NCBI GenBank assembly: GCA_023411375.1
Contig: JAEYOW010000022.1
Location: forward strand, 1-64,000
DNA length: 64,000 nt
Direction: 5' to 3'
DNA from: Bacillota bacterium
GTDB taxonomy: Bacteria > Bacillota > Clostridia > Christensenellales > Aristaeellaceae
The position numbers were made by a program, and so were the translations under genes. Under the pieces are notes generated by a model. It saw only the letters and a program-made list of their open reading frames with translations. It did not search any database and was not told the DNA's origin. How positions within the stretch are numbered: the stretch's first letter is position 1; the number at the start of each line of letters is the position of its first letter. Positions 28,228 through 36,559 of this stretch are shown piece by piece.

Positions 28228-29772
28228 ATGGAAAAACCACAGTGCGTCCTGATCCTTGACTTTGGCGGCCAATACACGCAGCTTATCGCACGGCGAGTGC
28301 GCGAGTGCGGCGTGTATTCGTCAGTGCTGCCTTACAGCGCGACGATGGAGGAAATCCGGGAGGCGGAGCCGATGGGCATTATCCTCTCCGGCGGACCTTC
28401 GAGCGTGCTGGATAAGGACGCCCCCGTTGTGGAGCAAGCGATCTTTGAGCTGAAAGTGCCGGTGCTGGGCATTTGTTATGGTATGCAGCTGATGGCGCAT
28501 CTTCACGGCGCACCCATTGAAAAAAGCGCCCAGCGCGAGTATGGCCGCGCGCCCGTTACCATGGACCACACCCAGGGTGGGCTTCTTGACGGACTCAAGC
28601 CTGAAAGTCAGTGCTGGATGAGCCACACATATCAGGTCGCGCAGCCGCCTGAGGGTTTTCGTACCATCGCCCACACCGGCATTTGCCCCGTCGCCGCCAT
28701 GGCGGATGAGGCGCGGGGCCTGTACGGCGTACAGTTTCATCCCGAGGTGACGCATACCGAGGAAGGAACGGTGCTGTTATCCAATTTTCTAAAAAACATT
28801 TGTCATCTCGCTGGAGACTGGAACATGGAGGCTTATGCCGAAATGGCCGTGCGCGAGATTCGTGGCCAGGTGGGCGAAGGCACGGTGCTGTTGGGCCTTT
28901 CCGGCGGTGTGGACAGCGCAGTCGCGGCGGCGCTGCTCTATCGCGCCATCGGCAGCCGTCTGACCTGCGTGTACGTTGATCACGGCTTTATGCGTGCGGG
29001 CGAGAGCGATCAGGTGGCCGACGTTTTCACAAAAACATTCCCGGTGGAGCTGGTACACGTTGATGCGGCCGACCGCTTCTTCCGCGATTTGGCGGGCGTG
29101 ACCGAGCCTGAACAAAAGCGCAAGATCATTGGACATGATTTTGTGGAGGTATTCAAGGAGGAAGCCGCCAAGCTTGGCAAGCGCGATCATTTTGCGCAGG
29201 GCACCATCTATCCCGATGTGATCGAGAGTGGAAAAGCCAAGGGCAGCGCGGTCATCAAAAGCCACCACAATGTGGGCGGCCTGCCCGCGGAGCTGGGCTT
29301 TGAAAGCCTTGTGGAGCCGCTTCGCATGCTGTTTAAGGATGAGGTGCGAAAGCTGGGCCTCACGCTTGGCCTGCCTGAAAGCCTTGTATACCGTCAACCG
29401 TTCCCCGGCCCGGGGCTTGCTATCCGCGTTATCGGCGAACTGACGCCGGAGAAGGTGCGTATCGTGCGCGAGAGCGATCTGATTCTCCGTGAGGAAATTG
29501 CCGCGGCCGGGTTGGATGCGGGCGTTTCGCAGTATTTTACGGTGTTGACCGGCGCGCGCAGCGTGGGCGTGATGGGGGACGAGCGCACCTACGACTATGC
29601 CGTGGCTCTCCGCGCCGTTACGACGGATGATTTTATGACCGCCGATGTGGCGCGGATACCGTATGAGGTGCTCGGCAAAATCGCCACGCGGATTGTGGGC
29701 GAGGTCGCGGGGTGCAACCGGGTGCTGTATGATATTACGACCAAGCCGCCGGCCAGTATTGAGTGGGAGTAA
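28228..29772 (+). CDS. guaA: GMP synthase (glutamine-hydrolysing)
   Basis: 514 residues, full length. It makes GMP from XMP. The class I amidotransferase domain has Cys in GICYGMQLM and His in QFHPEVTHTEEG; the ATP-pyrophosphatase loop is GLSGGVDSAVAA (about residues 229-240); the C-terminal dimerisation domain ends SIEWE. ATG 28228 has AAGGAG 11 bases upstream. The last codons, GAG TGG GAG TAA, overlap the left attachment site of the element that follows, which supplies the present stop codon. No purine riboswitch was seen in the 117-base leader. Confidence 0.96.
   Translation: MEKPQCVLILDFGGQYTQLIARRVRECGVYSSVLPYSATMEEIREAEPMGIILSGGPSSVLDKDAPVVEQAIFELKVPVLGICYGMQLMAHLHGAPIEKSAQREYGRAPVTMDHTQGGLLDGLKPESQCWMSHTYQVAQPPEGFRTIAHTGICPVAAMADEARGLYGVQFHPEVTHTEEGTVLLSNFLKNICHLAGDWNMEAYAEMAVREIRGQVGEGTVLLGLSGGVDSAVAAALLYRAIGSRLTCVYVDHGFMRAGESDQVADVFTKTFPVELVHVDAADRFFRDLAGVTEPEQKRKIIGHDFVEVFKEEAAKLGKRDHFAQGTIYPDVIESGKAKGSAVIKSHHNVGGLPAELGFESLVEPLRMLFKDEVRKLGLTLGLPESLVYRQPFPGPGLAIRVIGELTPEKVRIVRESDLILREEIAAAGLDAGVSQYFTVLTGARSVGVMGDERTYDYAVALRAVTTDDFMTADVARIPYEVLGKIATRIVGEVAGCNRVLYDITTKPPASIEWE
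29761..29768 (+). other. attL core (GAGTGGGA) in the guaA 3' end
   Basis: GAGTGGGA encodes Glu-Trp and part of the final Glu of GuaA. The same 8 bases recur at 41219-41226, enclosing the integrase-bearing element. The guaA 3' end is a known integration hotspot. Confidence 0.8.
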
Positions 29773-29830
29773 GCGCGAAATAGCAAGAAACCAAGTAAAA
29801 TCAAGGCTTTCCAGACTTCAAAACGCCTTG

Positions 29831-29848
29831 TGATACTGATTTGATACT
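29831..29848 (+). repeat. Left TGATACT pair (possible integrase arm site)
   Basis: TGATACT-N4-TGATACT, 62 bases inside attL. The same arrangement, in the same orientation, occurs at 41097-41114 near attR. Tyrosine integrases bind short direct repeats outside the core, so these are candidate arm or excisionase sites. Confidence 0.55.
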
Positions 29849-29881
29849 ATTTTGCTTCATTCTCCAAAAAGAGGGACAGAC

Positions 29882-29917
29882 AACCCCTCCGAAACGGCAA
29901 GTTTCGGAGGGGTTTTT
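29882..29917 (+). terminator. Terminator at the left end of the element
   Basis: A perfect 14-bp stem (29882-29895 with 29901-29914) with a 5-base loop is followed by TTTTT (29913-29917) on the plus strand. It can stop guaA transcription from entering the element; without a T run on the minus strand it is weaker for the converging repressor gene. Confidence 0.75.
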
Positions 29918-29923
29918 ATGTAC

Positions 29924-30430
29924 TTAGGGATTTTGTCGCCATTCTTTCTTCGGCTGGAACTTACCGCAATCATCCGCTGTTTGTGGCCAGTTGAGTTTCC
30001 ATTCCTCGTACTCGGTTTTGCTGATTTCTCCGTTTGTCAGCTGTTCTTTGCGGAGTTTCCATTCTTTCAGAAAGCTCTCAACCAGCTTATAGCGGAAGCA
30101 TACGGCAATTCGCTTTTCGGGATCGTCCTCGTCAGTATCATCTTCAACGTCAAACAGACGCATGGACGGATAGTGCTCGTCCAATTCAAAAAGCATATAC
30201 ATAATATCCTCGGCTGCATACAACGTGGGCTCATACAGCGAGCGATAGTTTACATCCAAGGCTTCTGCAATTTTGCGCAGCAAGTCTTCTTTGGGTTTGC
30301 GCGAATTGTTTTCGTACTGGGCAATACGGACGTCGGCGCTGTTTTCGTCAAATCCGACAGCAAGCCCCAATTCCATCATTGTCATCTTGCGAAAATTGCG
30401 CGCCCGCTTGATTCGATCTCCAACCGCCAT
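29924..30430 (-). CDS. XRE-family element repressor
   Basis: 168 residues. A Cro/C1-type helix-turn-helix (about residues 4-65, GDRIKRARNFRKMTMMELG through ALDVNYRSLYEP) is followed by an acidic region (DVEDDTDEDDPE) and a helical C-terminus. ATG 30430 has AAGGAGGTTTCTT directly before it; upstream residues to 30493 lack a ribosome site. It is divergent from the excisionase/integrase genes with a 100-base shared control region, as in a phage- or ICE-type lysogeny switch. Confidence 0.8.
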   Translation of the reverse strand: MAVGDRIKRARNFRKMTMMELGLAVGFDENSADVRIAQYENNSRKPKEDLLRKIAEALDVNYRSLYEPTLYAAEDIMYMLFELDEHYPSMRLFDVEDDTDEDDPEKRIAVCFRYKLVESFLKEWKLRKEQLTNGEISKTEYEEWKLNWPQTADDCGKFQPKKEWRQNP

Positions 30431-30520
30431 AAGAAACCTCCTTGAAAGCACTGGTCTTATCCGTAATATACCACAGAGATGACTCCGCTTCAAGAATCGC
30501 TAAGCAAAAATATATAGCGT

Positions 30521-30598
30521 AGGAGGCCAGTATGAGGAATAATGTCTTTGCAACAGCGCAGGAGGCCAGTATGAGGAATAATGTCTTTGCAACAGCGC
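30521..30598 (+). repeat. 39-bp tandem duplication containing ribosome site and start codon
   Basis: Two exact 39-bp copies (30521-30559 and 30560-30598), followed by AGGAGG again at 30599-30604. Each copy holds AGGAGGCCAGT-ATG and encodes MRNNVFATAQE in the same frame. Confidence 0.9.
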
Positions 30599-30777
30599 AG
30601 GAGGTAGCGCAAGAACTGGGAGTTTCCAAGGCAGCCGCTTACAAGATGATCCACGAGTGGAACGAAAAGCTCAAAGCAAGAGGGTACACCACGGTATCCG
30701 GACGAGTAAGTCGCCGATTCTTTCAGGAACAATTCTACGGGATGGAACAGGGAGGTGACCAGCGTGCCTGTCTATAA
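30532..30777 (+). CDS. Excisionase-like helix-turn-helix protein
   Basis: 81 residues from the first start (30532), or 68 from the second (30571). Both ATGs have their own AGGAGG. The DNA-binding part is VAQELGVSKAAAYKMIHEWNEKL, a MerR/excisionase-type winged helix, ending in SRRFFQEQFYG. Small proteins of this kind precede tyrosine integrases in Firmicutes elements and direct excision. The first 13 residues of the longer form are a pure duplication of the next 13, so 30571 is probably the ancestral start. It overlaps the integrase start by 14 bases. Confidence 0.75.
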   Translation: MRNNVFATAQEASMRNNVFATAQEVAQELGVSKAAAYKMIHEWNEKLKARGYTTVSGRVSRRFFQEQFYGMEQGGDQRACL

Positions 30778-31852
30778 GGATGAAAAGCAAGGAACCTACT
30801 ACGCATCGTTTTACTTCACCGATTACACAGGCGTTCGCCGAAAGAAGATGAAGCGCGGATTTGCCAAAAAGCGTGACGCACAGGAATGGGAAAGGCAGTA
30901 TCTGCTTCAAAAGAACGCCGATCTGACTATGACCTTTGGTGACTTCGTAACAATCTACCGCACCGACAAAAAAGACCGTCTGCGGGAAAATACGTGGATA
31001 TCCAAGGATAACATGATCGAAACAAAGATTCTCCCCTACTTTGAGAAGCGTATCATCAGCGAAATTGAGCCTAAAGATGTGATTGCATGGCAAAACGCAT
31101 TGATGGCAGCTCGCATGGACAATGGCAAACCCTACTCGCCCACCTATCTCAAGACGGTGCATAGCCAGCTCAGTGCAATCTTCAACCATGCCGTGCACTA
31201 CTATCGGCTCAAGCAAAACCCTGCTGAAATCGCCGGAAACATGGGCAAGGACACGCATAAGGAGATGCTGTTCTGGACGAAGGAGGAGTATCAACGCTTT
31301 GCCGATGCCATCATGGACAAGCCCATGTCCTACTACGCCTTTGAAGTTCTCTACTGGTGTGGCATCCGAGAGGGCGAGCTGCTGGCGCTCACCGCGGCAG
31401 ACTTTGACTTTAAGCGCCAGACCTTGCGGATAAATAAGTCCTATCAGCGATTCAAAGGGCGCGACGTAGTGACCGAACCCAAAACGCCTAAGAGCAATCG
31501 AATCATTCACCTTTCTAAATTCTTATGTGAGGAGATGCAGGACTACATGAAGTCCTTGTACGGCTTAAAGCCGGATGATCGTATCTTTCCGGTGACGAAG
31601 CACTTTCTAACTCACGAAATGGAGCGAGGCTGTAAGGCTTCGGGCGTTAAGCGGATTCGCATCCATGATCTGCGTCACAGTCACGTGAGCTTCCTAATCG
31701 AGAAGGGATTCTCCGCCGTTGCCATTGCGGAACGCGTTGGGCATGAAAGTATCGATATTACGTACCGTTACGCGCACATGTTCCCCACCAAGCAAACCGA
31801 AATGGCAAACAAGTTGGATGAAGAATGGTCGCAGAAAGGAGGTTCGCTATGA
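30764..31852 (+). CDS. Tyrosine recombinase (integrase)
   Basis: 362 residues. An N-terminal AP2-like arm-binding domain (MPVYKDEKQGTYYASFYFTDY), a SAM-like core-binding domain (about 65-165) and a catalytic domain with Arg in WCGIREGELLAL, HDLRHSH, VGHESI and the Tyr nucleophile in ITYRYAHMFP. All catalytic residues are present. It should recombine the GAGTGGGA sites at the guaA 3' end. I chose GTG 30764, which gives the usual MPVYKD start with GGGAGG 8 bases upstream; GTG 30755 is an alternative. Confidence 0.92.
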   Translation: MPVYKDEKQGTYYASFYFTDYTGVRRKKMKRGFAKKRDAQEWERQYLLQKNADLTMTFGDFVTIYRTDKKDRLRENTWISKDNMIETKILPYFEKRIISEIEPKDVIAWQNALMAARMDNGKPYSPTYLKTVHSQLSAIFNHAVHYYRLKQNPAEIAGNMGKDTHKEMLFWTKEEYQRFADAIMDKPMSYYAFEVLYWCGIREGELLALTAADFDFKRQTLRINKSYQRFKGRDVVTEPKTPKSNRIIHLSKFLCEEMQDYMKSLYGLKPDDRIFPVTKHFLTHEMERGCKASGVKRIRIHDLRHSHVSFLIEKGFSAVAIAERVGHESIDITYRYAHMFPTKQTEMANKLDEEWSQKGGSL

Positions 31853-32181
31853 CTGCTAAGGTGAAGGATGCTTGCAATCGCTGGCGCAGCAAAACCGTGG
31901 CGTTCCGAATGTCACCCGAGGAAAACAAGCAGTTGGACATTATGGTGAAGCTATCAGGGCTGACCAAGCAGGATTATATCGTCAAGCGACTGCTGGGGCA
32001 TGAGGTGAAAGTTGAAGCGAATCCGAGGGTGTACAAGGCATTGCGTGACCAACTGGCGGCGCTGCTGATGGAACTACAAGGATTGACGAAAGGCAATGAC
32101 ATCAATGATGAATTGATGGATGTGATCAGGTGGATAACCGATACGATGGATGGATTGAAAGGAGACGCAAATGAAGGCTGA
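31849..32181 (+). CDS. MobC-like (ribbon-helix-helix) mobilization protein
   Basis: 110 residues. The N-terminal VAFRMSPEENKQLDIMVKLSGLTKQDYIVKRLL resembles the ribbon-helix-helix region of small mobilization/relaxosome proteins found after integrases in Firmicutes elements. No relaxase gene is present here, so it may serve a relaxase in trans or regulate the operon. AAAGGAGG precedes the ATG, which overlaps the integrase stop (ATGA), and its end overlaps the ATPase gene by 11 bases. Confidence 0.6.
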   Translation: MTAKVKDACNRWRSKTVAFRMSPEENKQLDIMVKLSGLTKQDYIVKRLLGHEVKVEANPRVYKALRDQLAALLMELQGLTKGNDINDELMDVIRWITDTMDGLKGDANEG

Positions 32182-32939
32182 AAAACAAAAAGAGACCGCC
32201 CCGAACCCATCTGTTGGCGCAGATGAGGGGCAGTCCTCAAAACAAAATTCCATAGATATTATACCAACGAAACCCGCAAATATCAAGAAAAATAACGGTT
32301 CCCTGCAAACAATCTCCATGTCGGAGCTGTACGACACGTCCTACGAGCCAAAGTCCGTGCTGATCGACGGGCTGCTCTGCGCTGGAACGTACCTGTTCGT
32401 AGGTGCGCCGAAGATTGGCAAATCGTTCTTCATGGCGCAGCTAAGCTACCATGTGGCGATGGGGCTTCCCCTGTGGAACTATGAGGTGCATCAGGGCACG
32501 GTGCTGTACCTTGCCTTGGAGGATGATTACGCGCGGTTGCAAAAGCGGCTGTCGCAGATGTTCGGAGTGGATGGCTGTGATCATCTGCACTTCGCCACGC
32601 AGGCAAAAACGCTCTGTACAGGGCTGGACGAACAGCTCTGCACCTTCCTCAAGGAACACCCAAACACCAAGCTCATCATCATCGACACCCTGCAAAAGGT
32701 GCGTGAGGTCGGCGGCGATCGGTACAGCTACGCCAGCGATTACGAGATCGTTGCACGGCTCAAGGCATTCAGCGACGCGCACAAGCTGTGCCTGCTGGTG
32801 GTTCATCACACGCGCAAGATGGAAGCAACGGACAGCTTTGACATGATCTCCGGCACGAACGGATTGTTGGGTGCTGCGGATGGTGCGTTCATCCTGCAAA
32901 AGAAACGTCATGCAAGGCCATACCTTGCACCACAGAGCA

Positions 32940-33157
32940 TGAAAACGCCGAGCGAAAGCGAAGCGTTTCGTGATAGGTTTTGTGATAGAATAAGATAGCA
33001 CGGCAAAGATCGAGCTTTTTTGAAGCCGCGAGCGCGGTAAAGAAACTGATATTTGCTTCGCCGCCGAACCACAGATTGTCCATCCCAAAGGGAGAAAGGA
33101 CGTATAGCAAAATGAGCTGTAAAGGCGGAGCAGCCGTGACTTTTACTGGAAGGCGGT
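32940..33157 (+). ncRNA. Candidate bridge RNA region at the IS110 left end
   Basis: IS110-family elements are known to express a structured bridge RNA from the non-coding end next to the transposase that pairs with donor and target DNA. Here the only long non-coding part lies upstream of the transposase. It begins with an AT-rich promoter-like stretch (TTGTGATAGAATAAGATA, about 32977-32994). I did not fold it or identify the guide loops. Confidence 0.45.
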
Positions 33158-34384
33158 ATGGCAATGCAAGTCGTTTATGGATGTTGCTGTGGGATTGATG
33201 TGCACAAGAAGATGATCGTGGCCTGCTTGAATCAAGACGGCAAGCAGGAACTTCGGCAGTTTGGCACAATGACAAACGATTTGAGGAAGCTATGCGATTG
33301 GCTGACTGCGAACAAATGCGAAATGATCGCCATGGAAAGCACGGCAGCGTACTGGAAACCACTATACAACCTGTTCGAACTGGCCGAACTCAACGCTATG
33401 GTTGTCAACGCGGCGCACATGAAGGCATTGCCCGGACGCAAGACCGATGTAAAGGATGCGGAGTGGATTTCTGATTTGTTGCGTCATGGTTTGCTCAAAG
33501 CGAGCTTCATACCCGACCGGGAGCAACGGGAACTGCGCGAAATCTCGCGTTATCGCAAGAGTCTGGTGGAAGAGCGGGCACGCGAGCTCAATCGGTTGCA
33601 GAAGATGCTCGAAGGGGCAAACATAAAGCTGGACTCGGTGGTGAAAAACGTTAACGGCAAGAGTTCGCGTCGGCTGCTGGATCAAATCATCGCCGGCAAC
33701 TCTTTGTCGGAAGGCGAGGTTTCCGCGCTGCTGCACGGCAGTATGCGCAAAAAGCTCGATCAGATCATCATGGCGATTGATGGCATCGTCACACACTTGC
33801 AGCGCCGGTTACTCGCGCAGGTAATCGATCATATCGACGACATGACGCGACGCATTGCTGATCTTGACACGCTGATTCTGGACTACATGAAACAGTATGA
33901 GCAGGCCATAGCCGCTATCGACGCTTTGCCGGGTATCGCCCGCCGCAGCGCCGAGACGATCCTAGCTGAGATCGGCATGGACATGAGCCGTTTTCCATCT
34001 GCGGCACATTTATGCTCATGGGCAGGCCTATGTCCAGGCAACAACGAAAGCGCAGGGAAGCGATACAGCGGCAGGATCACCAAAGGCAACCAGATGCTCA
34101 AAACGACGATGATCGAATGCGCCAAGGCAGCGAGAAACACCCCCGATTCTTTCTTTAGGGCACAATACCAGCGCATCGCCGTTAGGCGCGGCAAAAACCG
34201 GGCAACCGTTGCCGTGGCTCACTCCATGCTCATCGCGATTTACCATGTCTTGCATGATGGGGTTCCTTTTGTAGATCTCGGTTCCGACTTCTACGCAAAA
34301 TTCAACCGTGAGAAGAAAATCGCTGCGTGCCTGAAAAAACTACAAGACCTTGGATGGAATCCTACCGCCCCAGTTCCTGCATAG
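33158..34384 (+). CDS. IS110-family DEDD transposase/recombinase
   Basis: 408 residues. The N-terminal RuvC-like domain has the four acids in place: D14 (GIDVHKK), E60 (AMESTAAYW), D97 and D100 (RKTDVKDAEW). A coiled-coil linker follows, then the Transposase_20 domain with ALPGIARRSAETILAEIG and SWAGLCPGNNESAGKR, whose Ser (about residue 298) is the likely nucleophile. It therefore appears intact. GGAAGGCGG stands before the ATG; the ATG two codons later is an alternative. It uses the bridge RNA presumed to be encoded just upstream. Confidence 0.9.
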   Translation: MAMQVVYGCCCGIDVHKKMIVACLNQDGKQELRQFGTMTNDLRKLCDWLTANKCEMIAMESTAAYWKPLYNLFELAELNAMVVNAAHMKALPGRKTDVKDAEWISDLLRHGLLKASFIPDREQRELREISRYRKSLVEERARELNRLQKMLEGANIKLDSVVKNVNGKSSRRLLDQIIAGNSLSEGEVSALLHGSMRKKLDQIIMAIDGIVTHLQRRLLAQVIDHIDDMTRRIADLDTLILDYMKQYEQAIAAIDALPGIARRSAETILAEIGMDMSRFPSAAHLCSWAGLCPGNNESAGKRYSGRITKGNQMLKTTMIECAKAARNTPDSFFRAQYQRIAVRRGKNRATVAVAHSMLIAIYHVLHDGVPFVDLGSDFYAKFNREKKIAACLKKLQDLGWNPTAPVPA

Positions 34385-34886
34385 GTTTTTTCCTCTCAAA
34401 CTCGTTCGCTAACGGGCTTTTTTCTCATGCCTTCTTTCCCTGAATTGATTTAGGTTTTCATAGCAAAAAGCGCACCGACAACAACGCTGTCATGGAGGTT
34501 GTGGGGCGTGACCAGCAAGATCAGGAACTGACCTTATCCTTTGACCGTGAGCATTGTGTGTGGACGTTCGTCAAGGCAGAAACGGAGCTTTGGAAGGTAC
34601 CGCCTGACCCTACGCTTGAGAAAGTCACCACGCTTCTAACAGACGATGCTCCTGAATGGCACGGCAGTCCCACGGAATTGCTGGAACGTCTGCCTGACTT
34701 GGAGATGCAAGCGAACGTCCTGACACGCTATCTCAACGTGAATGCCGAACGGCTTTTCAACGAAGGCGCTGAGTAAAGAACAAGTGGAGGATATTTTGAC
34801 AGCATCAGAGCGCAAAGACAAACCCCGCAATCATGAAATGGCCGTTTAACCCTAAGAAGGACGTTGAATAAAGCATATAAAAATCC

Positions 34887-34920
34887 GCAATCTCCCGCCT
34901 TTACGCCGCGGGAGATTTGC
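34887..34920 (+). terminator. Hairpin between the ATPase remnant and mod
   Basis: A 12-bp stem (34887-34898 with 34908-34920, one bulged T) is followed by TTT. It separates the integration module from the restriction-modification genes. Confidence 0.6.
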
Positions 34921-34922
34921 TT

Positions 34923-34928
34923 TATAAT
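34923..34928 (+). promoter_or_regulatory. -10 element for mod
   Basis: TATAAT lies 48 bases before the mod start and directly after the hairpin. No good -35 is visible because the stem occupies that place. Confidence 0.5.
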
Positions 34929-34975
34929 ATATAAAGGAAGAAACCGCTTGCGAAAGCACGAAGGAGAATAACGCC

Positions 34976-36547
34976 ATGCCGACGCTGAACTGGACCGGAA
35001 AAGAAAAAGTCATCAACCATCATTTGGACGTGCCTTACCGCGTCCTTGATTTGCAATATACCTTTGCCGCTGGGGAAGATGCGCCGAGTGAGAGTGAAAA
35101 CAAGATCATTCGCGGCGATAACCTTGAGGCGCTCAAAGCCCTGCTGCCCCACTATGAAGGACGGGTGAAGTGCATTTATATTGATCCTCCCTACAACACG
35201 GGCAACGAAAACTGGGTGTACAACGATAACGTGAATGATCCAAAGATCAAGAAATGGCTTGGCGCGGTGGTGGGCAAAGAGGGCGAGGACTTGAGCCGCC
35301 ACGACAAGTGGCTGTGCATGATGTATCCGCGGCTGAAATTGCTGCAAAGGCTACTTAGTGATGATGGGTTCATTTTTATCAGTATTGATGTATTTGAATA
35401 CGCTAATCTGAAATGTATTATGGATGAAATATTTGGATTATCAAATTTTAGGAACTGTATTGCGGTTCGGCGTGGGATAAAAAACGTACAAGCACAATTT
35501 CAAGAAGTGCAAGCCCTGTCTTTAGGACATGAATATATCTATGTGTATTCACGAAATTCACAAACCAAAATGCCAAAACTGTCAAAATCCTTTGACAATA
35601 CAAAAGCAGGGAAATGGGACACATTTTGGCGAGGGACAGATCGTCCGACAATGCGGTACCCCATTCTGGGGCATACGCCAGAACGTGGTCAATGGCGTTG
35701 GGAAATTGGTCGAGCTAGCAAGGCAGTTGAAAATTATCAATTTTTTCTCGAAGAGCATCCAAACGAATCTATTGATGATTACTTTATTGAAAATCTTATG
35801 GCAACCAATGAGAAACTTGATTTTGTAAGAGTCAACGAAGAAAACGATACAATACAGTACTATGTCCCACCACAAGCAGGAAAACTGCTTAGCGACAATT
35901 GGATGGATATTTTGCTTTCTGGTTCCTTTGCGGGATTTGACACAGAGAAAAACGTTTTTTTAATTCAACGAATTATTGAATGGATTTCCGACCCCGATTC
36001 CATCATCCTCGACTCTTTCGCCGGTTCAGGTACAACCGCCCACGCCGTCCTCAACCTGAACAAGCAGGATGGTGGTCATCGCCGCTTCATCCTCGTGGAA
36101 ATGAACGACTACGCCGAAACCATTACCGCCGAGCGCGTGCGCCGCGTCATGAACGGCTATGGTGAAGGCAAGAATGCCGTGGAAGGCACAGGCGGCGATT
36201 TCTCCTTCTACGAGTTGGGACAGCCGCTCATGATTGGCGAGCTGCTCAACCCCGACGTGCCTACGCCTAAGGTGAAGGAATATGTCTACTTTATGGAGAC
36301 GAAAGCCGTTATGCCGCCTGATAAGCCCGACGAACCGTATCTGCTGGGCGTAAATGGACAAGCGGCTTACTACTTCGTGTTTGAGCCGGATCGCGTCACC
36401 GTGCTTGACGATCAAACGCTTTCCACAATTCATACCGCCGCCGAGGAGTATGTCATTTACGCTGACCGCTGTGCGCTGAACGCCGAGGAGCTGGAACGGC
36501 TGCACATCACATTTAAGAAGATACCGCGTGATATTTCGCGGCTGTAA
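34976..36547 (+). CDS. Type III restriction-modification methyltransferase (Mod)
   Basis: 523 residues. A beta-class N6-adenine methyltransferase: catalytic motif IV DPPYNTG at residue 70 comes before the AdoMet-binding motif I DSFAGSGTT at about 346. The central target-recognition region (about 35340-35995) is much more AT-rich than either flank, suggesting it was swapped in from elsewhere. AAGGAG precedes the ATG. It is followed after 12 bases by res. Mod recognises the site for both methylation and cleavage, and with res broken it probably acts as a lone methyltransferase. Confidence 0.9.
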   Translation: MPTLNWTGKEKVINHHLDVPYRVLDLQYTFAAGEDAPSESENKIIRGDNLEALKALLPHYEGRVKCIYIDPPYNTGNENWVYNDNVNDPKIKKWLGAVVGKEGEDLSRHDKWLCMMYPRLKLLQRLLSDDGFIFISIDVFEYANLKCIMDEIFGLSNFRNCIAVRRGIKNVQAQFQEVQALSLGHEYIYVYSRNSQTKMPKLSKSFDNTKAGKWDTFWRGTDRPTMRYPILGHTPERGQWRWEIGRASKAVENYQFFLEEHPNESIDDYFIENLMATNEKLDFVRVNEENDTIQYYVPPQAGKLLSDNWMDILLSGSFAGFDTEKNVFLIQRIIEWISDPDSIILDSFAGSGTTAHAVLNLNKQDGGHRRFILVEMNDYAETITAERVRRVMNGYGEGKNAVEGTGGDFSFYELGQPLMIGELLNPDVPTPKVKEYVYFMETKAVMPPDKPDEPYLLGVNGQAAYYFVFEPDRVTVLDDQTLSTIHTAAEEYVIYADRCALNAEELERLHITFKKIPRDISRL

Positions 36548-36559
36548 GGAGGCAGGACG

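Larger units (their letters stand above)
32906..34470 (+). mobile_element. IS110-family insertion sequence
   Basis: About 1.56 kb. Its limits are inferred from where the host ATPase gene breaks (CGT at 32906) and resumes (CGC at 34471); the exact ends are uncertain by several bases. One DEDD transposase gene, a long non-coding left end (about 250 bases) and a short right end (86 bases) fit the IS110 group. No terminal inverted repeat or target duplication is evident, as expected for this family. Confidence 0.8.
32171..34776 (+). pseudogene. RepA-like AAA/RecA-fold ATPase interrupted by an IS110-family element
   Basis: The left part (32171-32905, 245 codons) has Walker A GAPKIGKS, the YLALEDDYARLQ segment and Walker B LIIIDTLQK, as in RepA/DnaB-like ATPases. 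The frame then enters the insertion sequence at an Arg codon and soon stops. The right part resumes at an Arg codon at 34471 (RTDNNAVMEVVGRDQQDQEL) and ends at 34776. Removing 32906-34470 gives one 346-residue protein reading QKKRTDNN, a normal ending for the family. The ATPase probably served replication or maintenance of the excised element, now lost unless the insertion excises precisely. Confidence 0.85.

Noticed and set aside
34777..34886. Possible small gene after the ATPase remnant
   Set aside because: A TTG frame behind GGAGG is only 17 codons long and has no sign of conservation.
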